Source: RGIG1681 sp045594425 (lineage in GTDB: Bacteria; Bacillota; Clostridia; Christensenellales; UBA1242). From it: DNA of 64,000 nucleotides. Under the pieces are notes generated by a model. It saw only the letters and a program-made list of their open reading frames with translations, had not been told where the DNA came from and did not search any database. This document shows positions 59,440 to 64,000 of this stretch, piece after piece. The stretch covers positions 124,001-188,000 of the forward strand of contig JAZNYK010000007.1 of NCBI GenBank assembly GCA_045594425.1, read 5' to 3'. Position 1 is the first letter of the stretch. The number at the start of each line of letters is the position of its first letter. The position numbers and the translations under genes are program-made.

Positions 59440-62055
59440 TTATTTAATATCTTTTCCAAATGTGCCATAGAAAGCATTCATATAAATTTGCTTAAGTTCT
59501 GAAACAAGTGGATATCTTGGGTTTGCACCTGTGCATTGGTCATCAAAAGCATTCAAGCACATATCATCAAGAGTTGCAAGGAAATTTTCTTCAGTAACAT
59601 TATATTCAGCAATAGTTTTCTTGATTCCAACTTTTTCTTTAAGTTCGTCAATAGCCTTGATAAGTCTTTCCATTTTGTCTTCATCAGTTTTTCCGCCAAG
59701 ACCAAGTGCATCAGCGATTTCAGCATATTTATGGAGTGTCTTTGGATGGTCATATTGTGGGAATGTTCCCATTTTTGTTGGTTGTTCGCTAGAGTTAAAT
59801 CTGATTACATCATCAATAACAAGAGCGTTTGCAATACCATGAGGAATGTGATGGAATGCACCAAGTTTGTGTGCCAAACTGTGACATACACCAAGGAATG
59901 CATTTGCAAATGCAATACCAGCCATTGTTGCAGCATTTGCCATTTTTTCACGAGCAACAAAATCTGTTTGACCATTTTCATAACATTTTGGAAGGTTTTC
60001 AAAAATAATCTTGATTGCTTGAAGTGCCAAACCGTCTGTGTAGTCAGAAGCCATAACAGAAACATAAGCCTCTAAACTGTGAATAAGTGCGTCAATACCA
60101 GAAGCGGCAGTCAAGCCCTTTGGAGCACTCATCATCATATCTGTTTCAACAATTGCCATGTTTGGAAGCAATTGATAGTCAGCAAGTGGATATTTAACGC
60201 CAGTTTTGTCATCAGTGATAACTGCAAATGGTGTAACTTCACTGCCAGTTCCTGAACTTGTTGGAATTGCAATAAAGTATGCTTTTTCACCCATCTTTGG
60301 GAATTCATAAACTCTTTTTCTGATATCACAGAAACGCATAGCCATATCTTTAAATTCAACTTCTGGATGTTCATAAAGAACCCACATAATTTTTCCTGCG
60401 TCCATAGCAGAACCACCACCAACTGCAATAATGCAATCTGGGTTAAACGCTCTCATCATTTCAGCACCTTTAACAGCACATGAAAGTGTTGGGTCTGGTG
60501 GAACGTCAAAGAATGTTTGATATTGAATGTTCATTTCATTAAGAGCCTTTTCAACTGGACGAACATATCCGTTGTTGTAAAGGAATGAGTCAGTAACAAT
60601 GAACACTTTTTTCTTGTTAAGAACTGTTTTAAGTTCTTGAAGTGCCACTGGAAGGCAGCCTTTTTTAAAGTAAACTTTTTCTGGAAGTCTGAGCCACAAC
60701 ATATTTTCTCTCCTTATTGCAACAGTTTTGATGTTTAAAAGGTGTTTTACACCAACGTTTTCTGAAACAGAGTTACCACCCCATGTTCCACAACCAAGTG
60801 TGAGTGATGGAGCAAGTTTAAAGTTGTAGATATCACCAATTCCACCAAAAGCCGATGGCGAGTTAATAAGAACACGACAAGTTCTCATTTTATCTTCATA
60901 CAAATAAAGTTTTTCTGGTTCTGTTTCTGTGTTGATATAAAGTGATGAAGTGTGACCATAACCACCATCTTTAACAAGTCTTTTTGCATTGATAACTGCT
61001 TCTTCAAAGTTCTCAAACTTATAGCAAGCCAAAACTGGTGAAAGTTTTTCACGAGCAAGTTTTTCATTTGCCATGTTGTAGTCTGTAAGTTCTGTAATTA
61101 AAATCTTTGTGTTTTCAGGAACTTTAAATCCAGCCATTTCAGCAATTGTGTATGCTGACTTACCTACAATGTTTGCGTTAAGCGCACCTTCATTAAACAT
61201 GGTTGCTGAAAGCATTGCTTTTTCTTCTTCGTTTGTGAAGTAGCAACCACGCAAAATAAATTCTTTTTTAACTTCATCGTAAATATCATCGTCAACCAAA
61301 ACTGCTTGTTCTGACGCACAAATCATACCATTATCAAATGTTTTTGAATGAATGATTGAACTTACAGCAAGTTTGATGTCTGCAGATTTGTGAATAATTG
61401 CAGGAGTGTTTCCAGGACCAACACCAATTGCTGGCTTTCCTGATGAATAAGCAGCCTTAACCATTGCAGGACCACCTGTTGCAAGAATAATGTTACAACT
61501 CTTCATAACAACACCAGAAAGTGGAACGCTTGGTTCGTCAATCCAACCAATGATATCTTCTGGAGCACCTGCTTCAACAGCAGCCTTAAGCAAAAGTTTT
61601 GCAGTTTCAATTGTGCACTTTTTTGCTCTTGGATGTGGGCTGATTATGATGCCGTTTCTTGTTTTTAGAGCCAAAAGAACTTTAAAAATAACTGTTGATG
61701 TTGGGTTTGTTGTTGGAACAATTGCAGCAATAATACCAATTGGGTCAGCAACTCTTGCATAACCATAGGCTTTATCTTCTTCAATAATGCCAACAGACTT
61801 TGTGTCTTTGTATGAATTATAAATGTATTCAGAAGCAAAGTGATTTTTGATAACCTTGTCTTCCATAACGCCCATACCAGTTTCTTCATAAGCCATTTTT
61901 GCTAACTGAATTCTGTTTTCATTTGCACAAGTAGCAACCGCTTTAAAAATCTTGTCAACTTGTTCTTGTGTGTAGGTTGAATACTTCTTTTGAGCGGCTT
62001 TAATTTGTTTGATATTTTGAAGTAATGTTTCTTCGCTATTTACGTAAATCTCCAT
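59440..62055 (-). CDS. adhE: bifunctional acetaldehyde-CoA/alcohol dehydrogenase AdhE
   Basis: 871 residues, typical for AdhE. The N-terminal aldehyde dehydrogenase half holds the catalytic Cys in GMICASEQ (about 245). The C-terminal iron alcohol dehydrogenase half has GGGSAMDAGK and metal-binding histidines in HSLAHKLGAFHHIPHG. It reduces acetyl-CoA to ethanol with two NADH, regenerating NAD+ during fermentation; it usually forms spirosomes. AAAGGAG precedes the ATG. No Rex-type operator was found upstream. It is flanked by its own terminator and by spo0A's terminator. Confidence 0.97.
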   Translation of the reverse strand: MEIYVNSEETLLQNIKQIKAAQKKYSTYTQEQVDKIFKAVATCANENRIQLAKMAYEETGMGVMEDKVIKNHFASEYIYNSYKDTKSVGIIEEDKAYGYARVADPIGIIAAIVPTTNPTSTVIFKVLLALKTRNGIIISPHPRAKKCTIETAKLLLKAAVEAGAPEDIIGWIDEPSVPLSGVVMKSCNIILATGGPAMVKAAYSSGKPAIGVGPGNTPAIIHKSADIKLAVSSIIHSKTFDNGMICASEQAVLVDDDIYDEVKKEFILRGCYFTNEEEKAMLSATMFNEGALNANIVGKSAYTIAEMAGFKVPENTKILITELTDYNMANEKLAREKLSPVLACYKFENFEEAVINAKRLVKDGGYGHTSSLYINTETEPEKLYLYEDKMRTCRVLINSPSAFGGIGDIYNFKLAPSLTLGCGTWGGNSVSENVGVKHLLNIKTVAIRRENMLWLRLPEKVYFKKGCLPVALQELKTVLNKKKVFIVTDSFLYNNGYVRPVEKALNEMNIQYQTFFDVPPDPTLSCAVKGAEMMRAFNPDCIIAVGGGSAMDAGKIMWVLYEHPEVEFKDMAMRFCDIRKRVYEFPKMGEKAYFIAIPTSSGTGSEVTPFAVITDDKTGVKYPLADYQLLPNMAIVETDMMMSAPKGLTAASGIDALIHSLEAYVSVMASDYTDGLALQAIKIIFENLPKCYENGQTDFVAREKMANAATMAGIAFANAFLGVCHSLAHKLGAFHHIPHGIANALVIDDVIRFNSSEQPTKMGTFPQYDHPKTLHKYAEIADALGLGGKTDEDKMERLIKAIDELKEKVGIKKTIAEYNVTEENFLATLDDMCLNAFDDQCTGANPRYPLVSELKQIYMNAFYGTFGKDIK

Positions 62056-62130
62056 TAAAGTAATGTCTCCTTTTATTTATCATTGTTTATTCTAATCAAA
62101 ATTAAAAAAAAGTCTAACAAAAAAACAAAA

Positions 62131-62152
62131 AAGAGTGTTTTTTTCCACTCTT
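62131..62152 (-). terminator. terminator of spo0A
   Basis: AAGAGTG/CACTCTT stem (62131-62137 with 62146-62152) followed on the minus strand by a T run. Confidence 0.78.
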
Positions 62153-62173
62153 TTATAACATTTCAACAAAAAT

Positions 62174-62932
62174 TTAAACATCAAGAAGCATTTTATCTGC
62201 CACAAGTGCAATAAATTCACCATTTGTAGGCTTTTCGTTATTAGAATAAACAGTGAGTCCAAAAATGCTGTTAATGTTCTCAATCTTCCCCCTGTTCCAA
62301 GCAACCTCAATGGCGTGCCTTATTGCTCTTTCAACTTTTGATGCAGAGGTTGAAAAACGTTCTGCAATTGATGGATAAAGTCTTTTTGTTATTGAATTAA
62401 TAATATCTGGGTTTTCCATGGCAAGTTTTATTGCTTCTCTCAAAAATTGATATCCTTTGATGTGTGCAGGAATACCCACTGTGATAAAAATGTTTGTGAT
62501 TTTTTCTTCAATTTCTTTTTCAGTATCTGCTTTTGAAATAAACAAATTATTTTGGGCTTCATTTTCAAATAAATTGTCAACCCTTTTTACTAAAATATCG
62601 AAATTTACTGGCTTTAACATATAATAATCAACACCTAACGCCATTGTTTTTTTGATAAAAGTGTCACTTGAAAGTGCTGAAAGAACCACAATTTTAATAT
62701 TTTTGTTAATTTGTTTTGCTTTTTCAATAACTTCAAATCCATCAATTTCAGGAAGCACTAAATCAACCACAAGCAAGTCATAATTGTTTTTTTCAAGATT
62801 GTTTATTGCGTCTGCCCCATTAGAAACTTTATCTATTGTGCTTAAAAATTTTTCATTGGTAAGTTTTTCAGAAATCTGTGCCATCTCTTCGGCGTTTTCA
62901 TTTGCAAGTAAAATTGAAACTTTCCTTTCCAT
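62174..62932 (-). CDS. spo0A: sporulation master regulator Spo0A
   Basis: 252 residues. The receiver domain has phosphoacceptor Asp57 (LLVVDLVLPEIDG); the acidic pair near the N-terminus reads Asn-Glu (ANEN) instead of Asp-Asp. The C-terminal DNA-binding domain is strongly conserved (LYPSIAERFSTSASKVERAIRHAIEVAW, about 187-214), followed by NEKPTNGEFIA. Phosphorylated Spo0A starts sporulation. The start at 62932 has AAGGAAG upstream; a longer reading frame to 62986 is less likely. A Spo0A box about 110 bases upstream suggests autoregulation. Confidence 0.95.
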   Translation of the reverse strand: MERKVSILLANENAEEMAQISEKLTNEKFLSTIDKVSNGADAINNLEKNNYDLLVVDLVLPEIDGFEVIEKAKQINKNIKIVVLSALSSDTFIKKTMALGVDYYMLKPVNFDILVKRVDNLFENEAQNNLFISKADTEKEIEEKITNIFITVGIPAHIKGYQFLREAIKLAMENPDIINSITKRLYPSIAERFSTSASKVERAIRHAIEVAWNRGKIENINSIFGLTVYSNNEKPTNGEFIALVADKMLLDV

Positions 62933-63044
62933 AAAAACTTCCTTATTTGTTTTTCTGCAACTAATGCAATACAAAAAGTTTAGCACAACAACCTTTCATT
63001 AATAAAAAAACTACGTGTAGAAAATAAATTAATTTCCGTAGTTA

Positions 63045-63052
63045 TTGTCGAA
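63045..63052 (+). promoter_or_regulatory. candidate Spo0A box upstream of spo0A
   Basis: TTGTCGAA, matching the core of the Spo0A-binding consensus, about 110 bases ahead of the spo0A start codon. The surrounding 150 bases hold no gene. Confidence 0.45.
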
Positions 63053-63134
63053 TTGTGTCTAGTAAAACAAAAAACGACATGCTGTTTATGCGAAAATTAA
63101 AAATAAAATGTGTTTTAACAAATTTTAAACGCAA

Positions 63135-63159
63135 AAAAAGTGGCAAATTGCCACTTTTT
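63135..63159 (-). terminator. terminator of the zinc-ribbon gene
   Basis: AAAAAGTGGCAA/TTGCCACTTTTT palindrome (63135-63146 with 63148-63159), overlapping the stop codon. Confidence 0.8.
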
Positions 63160-63553
63160 ATTTATGAAAATTGTTTATTGTTTTAATAGACTTTCTACAG
63201 TCCTTGCACATTGCAGGTCTAAAAAATCCTTTTTCTTTAAAAAACTTTTGTTCAGATGCTGTCCAAACCCAATCTTTTCCACATTTTTTGCAATTTAAAG
63301 TTTTGTCTTCAAATGTGTTTGCACGTCTTTCTTTTTCTGCTTCCCACTCAAGTCTTTTCTTTTCTTTCATTTCAAGGTATTCTTGATGTTTTCTTTCTTT
63401 TTGTTCTAGCCATTCTTGATGCTTCTTTTCTTTTTCAATTCTCAATTTCTCTTGATACTCAATTCTTTCTTGTTCTATGCGTTTTGCTTCTTCGGCAAGT
63501 CTGGCATCTTCTTCAGCAAGAAGTTCTGCCATTGTATATTTTTTTTCTTCCAT
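63158..63553 (-). CDS. coiled-coil protein with C-terminal zinc ribbon
   Basis: 131 residues. About 10-80 is a strongly charged single-helix/coiled-coil segment (repeats like KKHQEWLEQKERKHQEYLEMKEKKRLEW). About 86-122 is a zinc-ribbon of the probable zf_Tbcl type: CKKCGKDWVWTASEQKFFKEKGF and CKDC. Such small proteins are widespread in Clostridia, but their role is unknown; nucleic acid binding is likely. AGGAG precedes the ATG. It is a single gene with its own terminator. Confidence 0.8.
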   Translation of the reverse strand: MEEKKYTMAELLAEEDARLAEEAKRIEQERIEYQEKLRIEKEKKHQEWLEQKERKHQEYLEMKEKKRLEWEAEKERRANTFEDKTLNCKKCGKDWVWTASEQKFFKEKGFFRPAMCKDCRKSIKTINNFHK

Positions 63554-63626
63554 AAAAATCTCCTAATAACAAAATGATAACACAAAAAACACATATTGCA
63601 AACACAAAGTTGCACAAACATTAAAA

Positions 63627-63650
63627 AAGTGTGAGACATAGCCCACACTT
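63627..63650 (-). terminator. terminator of valS
   Basis: AAGTGTG/CACACTT stem (63627-63633 with 63644-63650) followed on the minus strand by six T. Confidence 0.8.
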
Positions 63651-63682
63651 GAAAAATTTAATGTAAATGCAGTAATTTCAAG

Positions 63683-63703
63683 GTATTATGTGTCACACAA
63701 TAC
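63683..63703. repeat. dispersed palindromic repeat, copy at valS 3' end
   Basis: Arms GTATTATGTG and CACACAATAC match at nine of ten positions. On the minus strand the flank ACCTTGAAATTACTGCATTTA resembles that of the copy near uvrA. It touches the valS stop codon. Confidence 0.5.
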
Positions 63704-64000
63704 TATGAAATTGCATCCAATTTTGTTTTTAATGAAGCAAGTAACTCTTCATTTTTTGCAAGTTTTTCTTTTTCAGATGCAACAAGTGCTTCTGGTGCTT
63801 TTGCAACAAAGTTTGGATTGTTTAACATCTTGTTGCTTCTTTCAATTTCAAAACTTACCTTTTCGATATCCTTAACAAGGATTGCTTTTTGTGTTTCAAC
63901 GTCAACAACTTCTTCAACCAAAACAAATTCACCAACACCAGTAACCAATGTTTTGCCTTCAACAGTTTCAAATTTCAAATTGATATTTGCCATTTTTTCA
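63703..64000 (-). CDS. valS: valyl-tRNA synthetase, C-terminal end
   Basis: The last 98 or so residues of a gene entering from the right edge. The text FETVEGKTLVTGVGEFVLVEEVVDVE followed by a coiled coil (LVKDIEKVSFEIERSNKMLNNPNFVAKAPEALVASEKEKLAKNEELL) is the characteristic C-terminal arm of ValRS, which clamps tRNA-Val. No catalytic part is in the window. The reading frame continues to the window edge without a stop, confirming it is partial. Confidence 0.9.
   Translation of the reverse strand, partial: EKMANINLKFETVEGKTLVTGVGEFVLVEEVVDVETQKAILVKDIEKVSFEIERSNKMLNNPNFVAKAPEALVASEKEKLAKNEELLASLKTKLDAIS

Noticed and set aside
62056..62130. Rex operator upstream of adhE
   Set aside because: No TTGTTAA-N4-TTAACAA palindrome was found in the 75 bases before the start, nor in the spo0A terminator region.
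1..64000. CRISPR arrays, tRNA or rRNA genes
   Set aside because: No regularly spaced repeats and no tRNA- or rRNA-like sequences were recognised on either strand.

Overview
The window looks like a chromosome segment of an anaerobic, low-GC, endospore-lineage Bacillota (Clostridia-like; probably an uncultured gut-type lineage). The evidence is AT-rich DNA with strong AGGAG ribosome sites and sigmaA-type promoters, a full Spo0A, the start of a SpoIVFB-type protease, a SpoVB-like flippase, a DUF421/DUF4363 pair, a large SRP RNA with an Alu domain, a glycine T-box in front of a single-chain glycyl-tRNA synthetase, a bifunctional AdhE and an Rnf-type membrane complex. No insertion sequence, prophage, tRNA, rRNA or CRISPR array was seen.

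Layout. 0-2.4 kb: minD-minE-spoIVFB on the minus strand, divergent from an MreB-like gene. 2.5-4.3 kb: a membrane-anchored protein and a lipoprotein of unknown role. 4.5-6.1 kb: a Ppx/GppA-HD protein. 6.2-10.8 kb: a five-gene rnfCDEAB operon with no rnfG. 10.8-11.7 kb: two half-size TauE/SafE permeases. 11.8-17.8 kb: a 1998-residue surface protein. 17.9-22.9 kb: GNAT-like protein, SpoVB-like flippase, DUF421/DUF4363 and an anchored Ig-like protein. 22.9-28.6 kb: uvrB-uvrA with an unknown gene. 28.8-32.1 kb: a MacB-type ABC exporter with a divergent TetR regulator. 32.1-33.9 kb: T-box-glyS. 33.9-37.7 kb: unknown genes, rpiB, a mini-DivIVA, sepF and a SPOR-like protein. 37.8-39.7 kb: groES-groEL. 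39.7-45.8 kb: lgt, coiled-coil proteins, recX and yigZ. 45.9-47.6 kb: the scaffold/GGGtGRT pair. 47.7-53.9 kb: a transglutaminase-like protein, Rsm22, RluA, an RlmI-like methyltransferase, a CBS protein and an HAD-like protein. 54.0-54.3 kb: SRP RNA. 54.4-59.3 kb: a subtilisin-like surface protease. 59.4-64 kb: adhE, spo0A, a zinc-ribbon protein and the 3' end of valS.

How the genes fit together. Much of the window serves the cell envelope: division and shape (MinDE, MreB-like, SepF, DivIVA-like), lipoprotein maturation (Lgt), lipid-linked sugar flipping (SpoVB-like), two very large anchored surface proteins and protein export (SRP RNA). Energy metabolism is fermentative (AdhE) with a membrane Rnf-like complex. 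Spo0A is accompanied by two good Spo0A-box matches, one in front of its own gene and one in front of the mini-DivIVA.

Most unusual points. (1) The Rnf complex appears to have lost the cofactor sites of its membrane path: three of four RnfA/RnfE cluster cysteines, the RnfD flavin threonine and the whole RnfG. (2) The MreB-like, MinD and Ppx/GppA proteins all have altered nucleotide-binding motifs. (3) A degenerate palindromic repeat (core GTGTTATG...CATAACAC) occurs six times in intergenic gaps. (4) lgt and minD look leaderless. (5) There is a HEPN-like/CBS fusion and a giant surface protein with Tyr-rich repeats. All alignments behind these statements were made by eye.
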